Below, one piece after another: positions 8,976 to 16,724 of a stretch of DNA of 64,000 nt. The notes below the pieces were generated by a model. The model saw only the letters and a program-made list of their open reading frames with translations, was not told the DNA's origin and made no database searches. Both the position numbers and the translations under genes were made by a program. The stretch's first letter is position 1; every line of letters begins with the position of its first letter. The DNA is from Mucilaginibacter sp. SJ. GTDB taxonomy: Bacteria; Bacteroidota; Bacteroidia; Sphingobacteriales; Sphingobacteriaceae. Location of the stretch: positions 4,340,001-4,404,000 of the forward strand of contig NZ_CP118631.1 in NCBI RefSeq assembly GCF_028993635.1, given 5' to 3'.

Positions 8976-9305
8976 ATGGGCCTTACAAAAACAGAAATAT
9001 TCACAGATGAGCAAAACGCATTGGCAACGATGCTGAAAGCGTTGGCGCACCCTGCCCGCATTGCCATCCTGCAATATTTGATCAAAACGAATGCGTGTAT
9101 CTGCGGTGATCTTGTGGATGAACTTGGTTTGGCACAACCAACAATTTCACAGCATTTAAAAGAGCTGAAAAATGCCGGGTTAATACAGGGCACCATTGAG
9201 GGCGTAAGCGTATGTTATTGTATCGAACCAAAAGCCTGGGAAAAACTGGAAAATCAGTTGGGCCTGTTTATGCAGTCGTACGGTAAAGCCAAAACCTGCT
9301 GTTAA
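8976..9305 (+). CDS. arsR: ArsR-family arsenical-responsive repressor 1
   Basis: 109 residues, the usual ArsR/SmtB size. The winged helix shows MLKALAHPARIAILQYL, a recognition helix LAQPTISQHLKELKNAG and a wing GVSVCYCIEP. Cysteines likely to bind As(III) are in NACICGDL (the alpha-3 region, as in classical ArsR), in CYC of the wing, and in a C-terminal CC. It should repress the ars genes until arsenite binds. It heads the island, directly preceded by operator 1. Confidence 0.9.
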   Translation: MGLTKTEIFTDEQNALATMLKALAHPARIAILQYLIKTNACICGDLVDELGLAQPTISQHLKELKNAGLIQGTIEGVSVCYCIEPKAWEKLENQLGLFMQSYGKAKTCC

Positions 9306-9320
9306 AAAAATTTGAATAAA

Positions 9321-9340
9321 TCAATCGTAATATTACAATA
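9321..9340. promoter_or_regulatory. ArsR-type operator 2, before the DUF6428 gene
   Basis: TCAATCGTAATATTACAATA shares its first 14 bases exactly with operators 1 and 3; the right half is degenerate. It lies about 25 bases ahead of the DUF6428 start, suggesting an internal regulated promoter. Confidence 0.65.
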
Positions 9341-9364
9341 AAACAAGTAAAGGAGAACGAAACC

Positions 9365-9928
9365 ATGAACAAAGCAGATAGCCTGAACTGGAGCCAGTTC
9401 ACAGAAGAACTGGTAAAGAACCCCGATCTGAATTTGCAGTTCCAGTATGCGGAAAAAAAATGGGTAGATGCCTCTTACCACATCACCGAGATCAAACAAG
9501 CCCCGATTGTTTCTGTTGATTGCGGCGGTGTTATGAATAGCTGGACAGAAATTATCGTACAGCTTTGGGAGCCTGAAAACGAGCAACAGGAAAGATCGAT
9601 GAAAGTAAGCAAGGCCTTATCTATTGTGGCCATTGTCGAAAAATCACTTCCGCTTAACCCGCTTGGAACGGTTAAAATCGAATTTGGAAATTCGGAATTT
9701 GACACACGCCAAATGTTCCCTGGTGAATTTATCATCGATGGCGGAAACCTGATCGTTGACCTGCGCCCGGATGCTGTTCAATGCAAAGCCATCACAAGAG
9801 GGGGGAGCTGCGGCACAAATGATAAAGGCGAAGAATGTTGCACCCCTGCACCAGCAAAACAAAAAGTTGAATTAAAAAACCTTGCTGTTGCTGTTGCATG
9901 CTGTGCACCAGGTTCAGGTTGCTGCTAA
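9365..9928 (+). CDS. DUF6428 family protein with Cys-rich tail, arsenic-operon associated
   Basis: 187 residues, cytoplasmic. The body (about 1-140) is a mixed fold with no known catalytic motif. The C-terminal 45 residues hold most of its cysteines: GGSCGT, GEECCTP, VACCAPGSGCC. This resembles the DUF6428 proteins found inside ars operons of Bacteroidota. A role in binding As(III) or handing it to the Acr3 pump is inference from the cysteines and position. A Shine-Dalgarno-like AAAGGAGAACG precedes the ATG, unusual for this phylum. Confidence 0.75.
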   Translation: MNKADSLNWSQFTEELVKNPDLNLQFQYAEKKWVDASYHITEIKQAPIVSVDCGGVMNSWTEIIVQLWEPENEQQERSMKVSKALSIVAIVEKSLPLNPLGTVKIEFGNSEFDTRQMFPGEFIIDGGNLIVDLRPDAVQCKAITRGGSCGTNDKGEECCTPAPAKQKVELKNLAVAVACCAPGSGCC

Positions 9929-9967
9929 AACCAAACGATTTCTATAACTTGTCACTTTAAAACCACA

Positions 9968-10462
9968 ATGATGCAAATACGACCGATGACCGCCAGAGAT
10001 TGGGAAAGCGTTATGTATATCTACCAGGAAGGGATTGCAACAGGCAATGCCACGTTTGAAACGAGCGCACCAGATGGCCCTGCATGGGATAAAGCACACA
10101 TGGAAAAACACCGTTTTGTCGCGGAAATTGATGGCAAAATTGCCGGATGGGTTGCGTTAACGCCTGTTTCAAGCCGTTGCGTTTATGCGGGTGTTGCCGA
10201 GGTAAGTGTTTATGTCGGTACAGCCTATCAGGGGCGAAAAGTCGGGTCGGCTTTGCTCGAAAAACTGATCAGTGATACCGAAGCGGAAAATATCTGGACG
10301 CTACAGGCCGGTATTTTTCCTGAAAACACTGCAAGCGTTGCTTTACATGAAAAGCACGGGTTTCGGCAGATCGGTTACCGCGAAAAAGTCGGCAAAATGA
10401 ACGGTACCTGGCGTGACGTATTACTATTGGAAAGAAGAAGTAAAATTACAGGGATCAACTAA
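9968..10462 (+). CDS. arsN1: GNAT N-acetyltransferase, ArsN1/phosphinothricin-acetyltransferase type
   Basis: 164 residues with the GNAT fold. It opens IRPMTARDWESVMYIYQEGI and has ATFET, the acetyl-CoA loop YQGRKVGSALLEKLI near 85-100 and the C-terminal LHEKHGFRQIGYREKVG. These are the hallmarks of the phosphinothricin/arsinothricin acetyltransferase group. Within an ars operon the likely role is to acetylate arsinothricin, an organoarsenical antibiotic. Two Met codons in tandem (9968, 9971) both fit. Ends ten bases before arsC. Substrate is inferred from context. Confidence 0.8.
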   Translation: MMQIRPMTARDWESVMYIYQEGIATGNATFETSAPDGPAWDKAHMEKHRFVAEIDGKIAGWVALTPVSSRCVYAGVAEVSVYVGTAYQGRKVGSALLEKLISDTEAENIWTLQAGIFPENTASVALHEKHGFRQIGYREKVGKMNGTWRDVLLLERRSKITGIN

Positions 10463-10472
10463 AGGAGAGAAC

Positions 10473-10889
10473 ATGAAGAACATTTTAGTACTATGCACGG
10501 GTAATAGCTGCCGTAGCCAGTTGGCCGAAGGTTATTTACGGTTTTATGCCGGAGGGAAAGCAAATATCTACAGCGCCGGGATCGAAACACACGGCGTTAA
10601 TCCCAAAGCCATACAAGTAATGGCCGAAGACCATATTGATATTTCAAAACACACGTCAAACCATGTGGATGAGTATTCGGCCATTCCGTTTGATATGGTG
10701 ATCACTGTTTGTGATAACGCCAATGAGGCCTGTCCGTTTTTCCCGGGCAATGTGAAGCGCTTCCATCAAAACTTTCCCGATCCTGCAAAAGCGACAGGTA
10801 CACCGGATGAGATCATGGATAAATTCCGCGAGGTAAGAGATATGATAAAAATCTTTTCAGCGAACTTTGTGAAAGAAAATTTAGCATGA
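10473..10889 (+). CDS. arsC: Arsenate reductase, thioredoxin-coupled (LMW phosphatase fold)
   Basis: 138 residues from ATG 10473, chosen because AAAGGAGAG stands eight bases ahead and the P-loop then starts at its usual distance; a longer frame from 10413 would overlap the acetyltransferase gene. The loop C8-TGNSC-R14 is the CX5R nucleophile site. C80 and C87 (VCDNANEACPFFPG) match the Cys82/Cys89 relay of Staphylococcus ArsC, and FPDPA supplies the general acid Asp. It reduces arsenate to arsenite using thioredoxin, feeding the Acr3 exporter. Confidence 0.93.
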   Translation: MKNILVLCTGNSCRSQLAEGYLRFYAGGKANIYSAGIETHGVNPKAIQVMAEDHIDISKHTSNHVDEYSAIPFDMVITVCDNANEACPFFPGNVKRFHQNFPDPAKATGTPDEIMDKFREVRDMIKIFSANFVKENLA

Positions 10890-10939
10890 GGTTAAAGGAT
10901 CTGAAAAATAAACAGGCGAGAGCTTTTTTATTTCACTAA

Positions 10940-10958
10940 TCAATCGTAATATTGCAAT
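10940..10958. promoter_or_regulatory. ArsR-type operator 3
   Basis: TCAATCGTAATATTGCAAT matches operator 1 over its left half and centre and directly abuts the ATG of the second arsR gene. Confidence 0.7.
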
Positions 10959-11288
10959 ATGGGAGTGACAAAAACAGCAAATTTTACGGATGCACAAAAT
11001 GAGCTGGCAATAATGTTAAAAGCATTGGCGCACCCTGCCCGTATTGCAATTATTGAACACCTGGTCAAGGCCAATGAATGTATCGGAAGTGATCTGGTCG
11101 ATCTGCTTGGGCTCGCGCAACCTACCATTTCCCAACATTTGAGAGAATTGAAAGACGTGGGGATCATAAAAGGAAAAATAGAAGGCACCAGTATGTGTTA
11201 CTGTATCAACAATCAAACCTGGTCAAAATACAGAACGTTACTTGCCAGGTTTTTTGTGGAGGTAAATTGTGATGATAGCTGTTGCTGA
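10959..11288 (+). CDS. arsR: ArsR-family repressor 2
   Basis: 109 residues, clearly paralogous to the first repressor (shared MLKALAHPARIAI and LAQPTISQHL). It differs in the sensor cysteines: the alpha-3 region reads NECIGSDL with one Cys instead of the CIC pair, while CYC in the wing and a C-terminal SCC remain. It may therefore respond to a different arsenical or with different affinity. It precedes acr3 and has its own operator. The near-identical DNA-recognition helix implies both repressors can bind all four boxes. Confidence 0.88.
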   Translation: MGVTKTANFTDAQNELAIMLKALAHPARIAIIEHLVKANECIGSDLVDLLGLAQPTISQHLRELKDVGIIKGKIEGTSMCYCINNQTWSKYRTLLARFFVEVNCDDSCC

Positions 11289-11304
11289 GCTTTTTTTGCG
11301 AATA

Positions 11305-11324
11305 TCAATCGCAATATTGCTTTA
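11305..11324. promoter_or_regulatory. ArsR-type operator 4, before acr3
   Basis: TCAATCGCAATATTGCTTTA; the core CAATCGCAATATTGC matches operator 1. It sits in the 110-base gap between arsR2 and acr3, about 75 bases before the acr3 start. Confidence 0.65.
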
Positions 11325-11398
11325 ATGTAATAATTCATTAAATAAGATCTGTTTTAATATGTACTTCACATTAAAACATTAACTATACAGTAAATCAC

Positions 11399-12484
11399 AT
11401 GTCAGCAAACAACTGCGCCCCGGTGGCCGAACGTAAAAAATTAGGTTTCCTTGATCGTTACCTAACCCTCTGGATTTTCCTTGCTATGGCAATTGGCGTA
11501 GGGATTGGCTATTTCATCCCTTCAACTTCCGGGTTCATCAATTCCTTTTCAAGCGGAACAACTAATATCCCCCTGGCTATTGGCCTGATCCTGATGATGT
11601 ACCCGCCGCTTGCCAAAGTTAAATACGAGAATATGGGGCAGGTTTTTAAGGACACCAAAGTACTAAGTGCTTCCCTGGTGCTTAACTGGATAGTTGGCCC
11701 GATACTGATGTTTATGTTGGCAATCACTTTACTGCGTGACCATCCGGCTTACATGGTCGGTTTGATACTGATTGGCCTTGCCCGTTGCATCGCGATGGTG
11801 GTGGTGTGGAATGAACTGGCCGAGGGCAATCGCGAATATGCCGCCGGGCTGATCGCTTTGAACAGCATCTTCCAGGTTTTGTTGTACAGCGTTTATGCTT
11901 ACCTGTTCGTTACGGTATTGCCGCCATTATTTGGCTTGCGGGGACTGGCCGTCAATATTACTATTGGCGAAATTGCAAAAAGCGTTGGTATCTATTTAGG
12001 GATACCGTTTGCCGCCGGTGTTATCAGCCGTTATTCCTTAATCAAAATAAAGAGCGAAGAATGGTTTCAAACCAAATATGTGCCGTTCATTTCCCCCATA
12101 ACGCTGATCGCCTTACTATTCACTATTGTGGTGATGTTCAGTCTCAAAGGCAACCTGATCGTTCAAATTCCTCTGGACGTTGTCCGGGTCGCAATACCGC
12201 TGGTGATCTACTTCGCTATCATGTTTGTGATCGCCTTTTTCCTCGGTAAATCGTTTGGTGCCGATTATTCAAGAAGTACGTCGATAGCGTTTACTGCCAC
12301 CGGTAACAATTTCGAGTTGGCGATCGCCGTAGCAATCGGCGTATTCGGCATTAATTCCGGTGAAGCGTTTGCCGGGGTTATCGGACCACTGGTAGAAGTG
12401 CCTGCGCTGATCGCGTTGGTAAACCTTGCTTTTTACTTCCGCAAAAAATATTACACTTCTAAAACTTTAACTGCTGTAGAATAA
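11399..12484 (+). CDS. acr3: ACR3-family arsenite efflux permease
   Basis: 361 residues with about ten membrane helices. It shows LDRYLTLWIFLAMAIGVGIG at the start, the catalytic Cys in GLARCIAMVVVWNELAEG (helix 4), and GPLVEVPALIALV with the conserved Glu near the end. It exports As(III) across the inner membrane using the proton gradient. The stop codon overlaps the start of the first metallophosphoesterase by one base (TAATG), so the phosphoesterase genes are translationally coupled to the pump. Confidence 0.93.
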   Translation: MSANNCAPVAERKKLGFLDRYLTLWIFLAMAIGVGIGYFIPSTSGFINSFSSGTTNIPLAIGLILMMYPPLAKVKYENMGQVFKDTKVLSASLVLNWIVGPILMFMLAITLLRDHPAYMVGLILIGLARCIAMVVVWNELAEGNREYAAGLIALNSIFQVLLYSVYAYLFVTVLPPLFGLRGLAVNITIGEIAKSVGIYLGIPFAAGVISRYSLIKIKSEEWFQTKYVPFISPITLIALLFTIVVMFSLKGNLIVQIPLDVVRVAIPLVIYFAIMFVIAFFLGKSFGADYSRSTSIAFTATGNNFELAIAVAIGVFGINSGEAFAGVIGPLVEVPALIALVNLAFYFRKKYYTSKTLTAVE

Positions 12485-13254
12485 TGAAAATAGCTTTATT
12501 CTCTGATATCCATGCCAATCTTCCGGCTTTGGAAGCCTTTTTTACCGATGTGGCAACCCGGAATACCGATGCCATTTATTGCCTGGGTGATCTTGTTGGC
12601 TATAACATTTGGCCTAACGAGGTGATCGATGAAATCCGTAAACGCGGCATCCCTACCATAGCTGGTAATTATGACTTTGGGATTGGCCGTCACAGCGATG
12701 ATTGCGGCTGCGCCTATAAGACTGACGAGGAAAAGGCTTTAGGCAAAGTATCCATCGCTTATACCAACGAGGTTGTAAAAGACGAACAACGGGCTTATTT
12801 GCGTACCCTGCCCGCTCATATCCGTTTGGAGTTTCAGTTAAATAACGACCATCTTAATGTGCTGTTGGTTCATGGTAGCCCCCGCAAGGTGAACGAGTAT
12901 CTGTTTGAAGACCGCGACGAGAAAAGCCTGATCCGTATTATGGAGCAAGCGGATGCGGATATCATGTGCTTTGGGCATACGCATCAGCCTTATCACCGGA
13001 TCCTGCCATCGGTAATAACCGAAGATCCCCATTACCGCCATGCAATCAATATCGGTTCGGTCGGCAAACCAAAGGATAAAGACCCACGCGGCGGCTATGT
13101 ACTGTTGCTTATCAATGAAAACAGCTCGATCAAAGATAAAGACAGCGTACAGGTTGAGTTTATCCGTTTTGACTACGATATCGAAAAAGCGGCCAAAGCG
13201 GTTGAAGACAGCCCGCTCCCGAATGAATATGCAGATATGTTACGCAAAGGGTAA
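12484..13254 (+). CDS. Calcineurin-like metallophosphoesterase 1 of the ars operon
   Basis: 256 residues, cytoplasmic. Superfamily motifs: FSDIHAN (DxH, residues 8-10), GDLVGYN (36-42), GNYD (61-64), LLVHGSPR and GHTHQPYHR. The third motif has Tyr instead of the usual His (GNHD), followed by DDCGCAYK with a CxC. This GNYD plus CGC form is one I recall from other bacterial members, so it is probably a functional variant. The substrate is unknown. Location in the arsenic operon suggests hydrolysis of an arsenate- or phosphate-containing metabolite (inference). Confidence 0.85.
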   Translation: MKIALFSDIHANLPALEAFFTDVATRNTDAIYCLGDLVGYNIWPNEVIDEIRKRGIPTIAGNYDFGIGRHSDDCGCAYKTDEEKALGKVSIAYTNEVVKDEQRAYLRTLPAHIRLEFQLNNDHLNVLLVHGSPRKVNEYLFEDRDEKSLIRIMEQADADIMCFGHTHQPYHRILPSVITEDPHYRHAINIGSVGKPKDKDPRGGYVLLLINENSSIKDKDSVQVEFIRFDYDIEKAAKAVEDSPLPNEYADMLRKG

Positions 13255-13257
13255 TCG

Positions 13258-13998
13258 ATGAAAATAGCTTTATTCTCTGATATCCATGCCAATCTTCCGG
13301 CGTTGGAAGCCATGCTTAAAGATTTGGATATACGTTCCGTCGATGCTGTTTATTGCCTTGGTGATCTCGTTGGCTACAATGTTTGGCCGAACGAGGTGAT
13401 TGCTGAAATCCGCAAGTGCAATATTGCAACGCTTGCAGGCAACCACGATCTTAAGATTAAAAAACTGATAACAAACGGGCAAAGTTTAAGCGAGCCAGGT
13501 AAAAACTACGCCTATCATTTAATCGATGCTGATGGCAGGAAGTATCTTGCCTCACTTCCCGCTCATATCCGGCTGGAATTTAAATTAAATGACGATGCGT
13601 TAAACATCGTACTGGCTCATGGCAGCACCCGAAGTGTTGACGAATACGTTTTAGAAGATACGGATGAAAGTTACGTGTTAGAAATGATGAGTGAAGTAAA
13701 TGCTGACATTTTATGTGTCGGCCATTCGCACAAGCCTTATCATCGTATACTCAAAACCAATGATAACAACAACTACAGGCACGTTATCAATTTGGGTTCT
13801 GTCGGCAAGCCGAAAGATGGCAACCCTGATGGCTGTTATGTGATTTTAACGCTTAGCGAAATAAGTTCTGCTTCTGATCCAAACAGCATTCAGGTTGAAT
13901 TTATACGTGTTGCTTATGATGTTGAAAAGGCTGCGCAAGCAGTTGAACAAAGCCTGCTACCTGATGAATTTGCAGACCGGCTAAGAAAAGCTTATTAA
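13258..13998 (+). CDS. Calcineurin-like metallophosphoesterase 2, tandem paralogue
   Basis: 246 residues and a close paralogue of the preceding gene; the first 44 bases of the two genes are identical. Motifs: FSDIHAN, GDLVGYN, canonical GNHD (61-64), LAHGSTR and GHSHKPYHR. It lacks the CGC segment, having a different linker (about residues 66-80). It starts three bases after the stop of its twin. All metal ligands of the superfamily are present, so it should be an active phosphoesterase. Last gene of the island. Confidence 0.85.
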   Translation: MKIALFSDIHANLPALEAMLKDLDIRSVDAVYCLGDLVGYNVWPNEVIAEIRKCNIATLAGNHDLKIKKLITNGQSLSEPGKNYAYHLIDADGRKYLASLPAHIRLEFKLNDDALNIVLAHGSTRSVDEYVLEDTDESYVLEMMSEVNADILCVGHSHKPYHRILKTNDNNNYRHVINLGSVGKPKDGNPDGCYVILTLSEISSASDPNSIQVEFIRVAYDVEKAAQAVEQSLLPDEFADRLRKAY

Positions 13999-14030
13999 GT
14001 TTAATGTTTAAAGCAAAAGTTTATAAACAA

Positions 14031-14058
14031 CAAAAGGCCCTTCATCAGGACCTTTTGA
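14031..14058. terminator. Hairpin between converging ars and DUF3127 genes
   Basis: CAAAAGGCCCT pairs with AGGACCTTTTG (one mismatch) around a short loop. The A-rich and T-rich flanks suit a bidirectional terminator. Confidence 0.6.
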
Positions 14059-14082
14059 AATATCTTGCTTATTCTTTTCTGT

Positions 14083-14451
14083 TTAGAATGGCAGATCGTC
14101 ATCATCGGCCGATGAGCTGATATCAGCTGAAGGAGCTGCATATTGCGGTGCGGCAGGCGCGTTGTTAGCAGCAGCCAGCGGCGTAACCCTCCATAACTGC
14201 AATGAGTTAAAATAGCTTTTTTTGCCGGTTTTATCTGTCCATGGGCGACCTTTAAGATTAAAAGAAACCTCTACATCATCCCCAACCTTTACGTTATCCA
14301 GTAAATTGCAACGATCCTGTATAGCTTCAAACTTTAAATATTCAGGGTATTGAGGGTTCTCAATATATTCAAGTATAAGTTCGCGTTTTTTAAGTGAATC
14401 GGTTACTTGCTGAGTGGCCGACACTTCATGTACCTTACCTTTAACTTCCAT
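14083..14451 (-). CDS. DUF3127 family OB-fold protein with SSB-like acidic tail
   Basis: 122 residues. The first 85 (MEVKGKVHEVSATQQVTDSL, FEAIQDRCNLLDNVKVGDDV, NLKGRPWTDKTGKKSYFNSL) match the DUF3127 beta-barrel pattern. An Ala/Pro-rich linker follows and the protein ends SADDDDLPF. That ending closely resembles the DDDIPF tip of single-stranded DNA-binding protein, which recruits repair and replication proteins. A nucleic-acid-binding or SSB-tail-mimic role is inferred; no experiment is known to me. Single-gene unit between two terminator-bounded neighbours. Confidence 0.85.
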   Translation of the reverse strand: MEVKGKVHEVSATQQVTDSLKKRELILEYIENPQYPEYLKFEAIQDRCNLLDNVKVGDDVEVSFNLKGRPWTDKTGKKSYFNSLQLWRVTPLAAANNAPAAPQYAAPSADISSSADDDDLPF

Positions 14452-14539
14452 AATTAGTCTTCAAATAATTTAAAATGTAAAGTTAATAGTTAAGAAATTA
14501 AAATAGGGGCTTTTTAATTCTTAATTTTACCGAATTAAT

Positions 14540-15715
14540 ATGCAAGTTTTCCACACCGAAAGTAAAATCATAATTACATGTAACAAAAGGCTTTCAACCT
14601 ACCTGCAACGGGAAGTTGAAGCTTTAGGCTATGAGCCGGTTCGTGTTTTCCCCACAGGGGTCGAACTAAAAGGTACCGTTACAGATACCATTCCGCTTAA
14701 TTTAAACCTGCGCTGTGCAAGCCAGATCCTGTATTCGTTAAAAACTTTTACCGCCCGCGACCCGAAAGAACTTTATGATGGGTTGGTAACCATTGAATGG
14801 GAAAAGCTGATTGATTTTACCGGGTATTTCTCGGTATCATCAAATGTAAATAACGAGCACATCCTTACGCCGCTGTTTGCCAACGTAAAGGTAAAGGATG
14901 CCATTGCCGACAGGATCAAATCTATCAAAGGCATCAGGCCGGATTCGGGCCCGGAGGTTAATAAAACCCTGGTACATCTTTACTGGCAGGATGACCGCGC
15001 TGAAATTTTCCTGGATACATCGGGCGAAACACTGGCCAAGCACAGTTACCGTAAAATACCGGGTAAAGCACCAATGCTCGAAGCTTTGGCAGCATCAACC
15101 ATTATGGCTACTAAATGGGATCTGAAAAGCACGTTCATTAACCCTATGTGCGGTTCGGGCACCCTGGCAATTGAAGCAGCATTGCTGGCTACTGACAAAT
15201 CTCCGGGCTTGTTCAGGATGAATTATGGTTTTATGCACATATTGGGTTACGATGAAACCGTGTTTTTTGCCGAACGCCGCAATTTAAAAGATAAAGCAAA
15301 AAAAGAAACCGGCTTTAAGATCATTGCCACCGATATCTCTGAAGACGCGGTTGACATCGCCCGCAAAAATGCCAGAACGGCCGGTGTAGAACATTTGATC
15401 GATTTTGCCGTTTGTGATTTTGAAGATACCGGGGTTCCGGCAGAAACTGGTGTAGTAATGTTTAACCCCGAATACGGTGAGCGTTTGGGCGTACATACTA
15501 AGCTCGAGATCACCTATAAGCGTATAGGCGATTTTCTGAAAAAGAAATGCCTTGGGTATAATGGTTATGTTTTTACGGGCAATCCTGACCTGGCCAAAAA
15601 AATAGGCTTGAAGGCAGCCCGTAAAATTGAATTTTATAATGGTAAGCTTGATTGCCGCCTGTTTGAGTATGAATTATACCAGGGCAGCAAACGCGAACCG
15701 AAAGAGGAAAATTAA
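14540..15715 (+). CDS. THUMP-domain RNA guanine-N2 methyltransferase, RlmL-like
   Basis: 391 residues. An N-terminal ferredoxin-like/THUMP part (about 1-165) is followed by a Rossmann methyltransferase. SAM-binding motif I is NPMCGSGTLAIEAAL near 195, and motif IV reads FNPEYGERLG near 305 where E. coli-type enzymes have NPPYGERL. The family methylates guanine N2 in 23S rRNA or tRNA; in E. coli the equivalent half of RlmL modifies G2445. The exact site here is not certain. The next gene starts on the base after the stop codon. Confidence 0.88.
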   Translation: MQVFHTESKIIITCNKRLSTYLQREVEALGYEPVRVFPTGVELKGTVTDTIPLNLNLRCASQILYSLKTFTARDPKELYDGLVTIEWEKLIDFTGYFSVSSNVNNEHILTPLFANVKVKDAIADRIKSIKGIRPDSGPEVNKTLVHLYWQDDRAEIFLDTSGETLAKHSYRKIPGKAPMLEALAASTIMATKWDLKSTFINPMCGSGTLAIEAALLATDKSPGLFRMNYGFMHILGYDETVFFAERRNLKDKAKKETGFKIIATDISEDAVDIARKNARTAGVEHLIDFAVCDFEDTGVPAETGVVMFNPEYGERLGVHTKLEITYKRIGDFLKKKCLGYNGYVFTGNPDLAKKIGLKAARKIEFYNGKLDCRLFEYELYQGSKREPKEEN

Positions 15716-16213
15716 ATGAAAAAGATCTTGTTATTTATAACACTTATTTTATCATCAGTACTGGTTAAGGCACAAGCACAATTGGCATTTCCGTTTCAGG
15801 GCGGCAGCCCTATCATGAACCGCTTTTTTAAAGACAGCCTTGTTGTATCACCCGAAATCATTAAAAAGAAAGCAAGCGGAACAGCGGTGTTTAAGTTTAC
15901 CGCTGATGAAAAAGGCGTGATCAAAAAAATAATTGTTTACTATGCGGATGATGCCATACTGGTATTACCCATCATTGAGGCGCTAAAAAAGTCAAACCAT
16001 AAATGGATCATCCCCGATCACGAAAAACTGCATGATTTTATTTTACCGTTTTCCATTAACTTTAATGCCCCGGCAAATACAAGCAATGCTACTATAAAGG
16101 CGGCATTTGATTATTATAGCAAACGCAAGCCAATCATATCTTATAACCAGGTACCGCTTGAAACGGCTACTTTATTGCCCACAGTAATTGTTAGTTACAA
16201 TTTAGGCGAGTAG
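15716..16213 (+). CDS. Small secreted protein of unknown function
   Basis: 165 residues. A signal peptide (MKKILLFITLILSSVLVKAQA) predicts export. The mature part has AVFKFTADEKGVIKKIIVYY followed by IIEALKKSNHKW, faintly like the C-terminal domain of TonB-type proteins (beta-alpha-beta), but without membership I can assert. It directly follows the methyltransferase gene with no gap, so it is co-transcribed. Function not recognised. Confidence 0.75.
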   Translation: MKKILLFITLILSSVLVKAQAQLAFPFQGGSPIMNRFFKDSLVVSPEIIKKKASGTAVFKFTADEKGVIKKIIVYYADDAILVLPIIEALKKSNHKWIIPDHEKLHDFILPFSINFNAPANTSNATIKAAFDYYSKRKPIISYNQVPLETATLLPTVIVSYNLGE

Positions 16214-16238
16214 TTTTTTTTAAATAAAAAGGAATTTG

Positions 16239-16272
16239 AAAGCGACAGACTTTGCGGTCTGTCGCTTTTTTT
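16239..16272 (+). terminator. Strong intrinsic terminator
   Basis: A perfect 12-bp stem (AAAGCGACAGAC with GTCTGTCGCTTT), loop TTTGCG, followed by a T-run. Ends the methyltransferase/secreted-protein unit. Confidence 0.9.
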
Positions 16273-16465
16273 GTCTTTATTATTAATTAATATGGTTGTT
16301 AAAACCTATGTATTTATACTTGCTGTTACAAGGGGGTGTTAATTTTTAATTAAAAAAGTATAAAATATCAGCCTTTCAATTGGTTAGCCATTAAAAAAAT
16401 TAAAAATTTTGAAATCCATAACCCCATTATTTTCGTTATTTATAAACGAATTAATATGTAAATGG

Positions 16466-16705
16466 ATGAAAGATGCGCTAAATTTCAAAATCAAGGCCAT
16501 TGCTGCCAACATAAGGCATACAAGGGAAGGACTGAATTACACCCAGGAGTACCTTGCCGCCAAGCTGGGTATATCGCAAAACGCGTATAGCAAAATTGAG
16601 TTAGGCTATACAAAAATAACCGTCGAAAGGCTTTTTCAGATCGCCGCTATTTTGGAGATTGAAGTTGCCGAACTCATCGATACAGAAAAAATAGCTGCTG
16701 CTTAA
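16466..16705 (+). CDS. Small XRE-family helix-turn-helix regulator
   Basis: 79 residues from ATG 16466; the frame could be extended to a TTG at 16409 but that leader is hydrophobic and atypical. The HTH domain covers about residues 12-66: IRHTREGLNYTQEYLAAKLG, then ISQNAYSKIELGYTKITVER. No ligand-binding domain. It probably binds DNA as a dimer; no toxin or phage partner is next to it. Its targets are unknown. A second small XRE protein is encoded at 35579. Confidence 0.85.
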   Translation: MKDALNFKIKAIAANIRHTREGLNYTQEYLAAKLGISQNAYSKIELGYTKITVERLFQIAAILEIEVAELIDTEKIAAA

Positions 16706-16724
16706 CGTTTTATACACAACCCGG

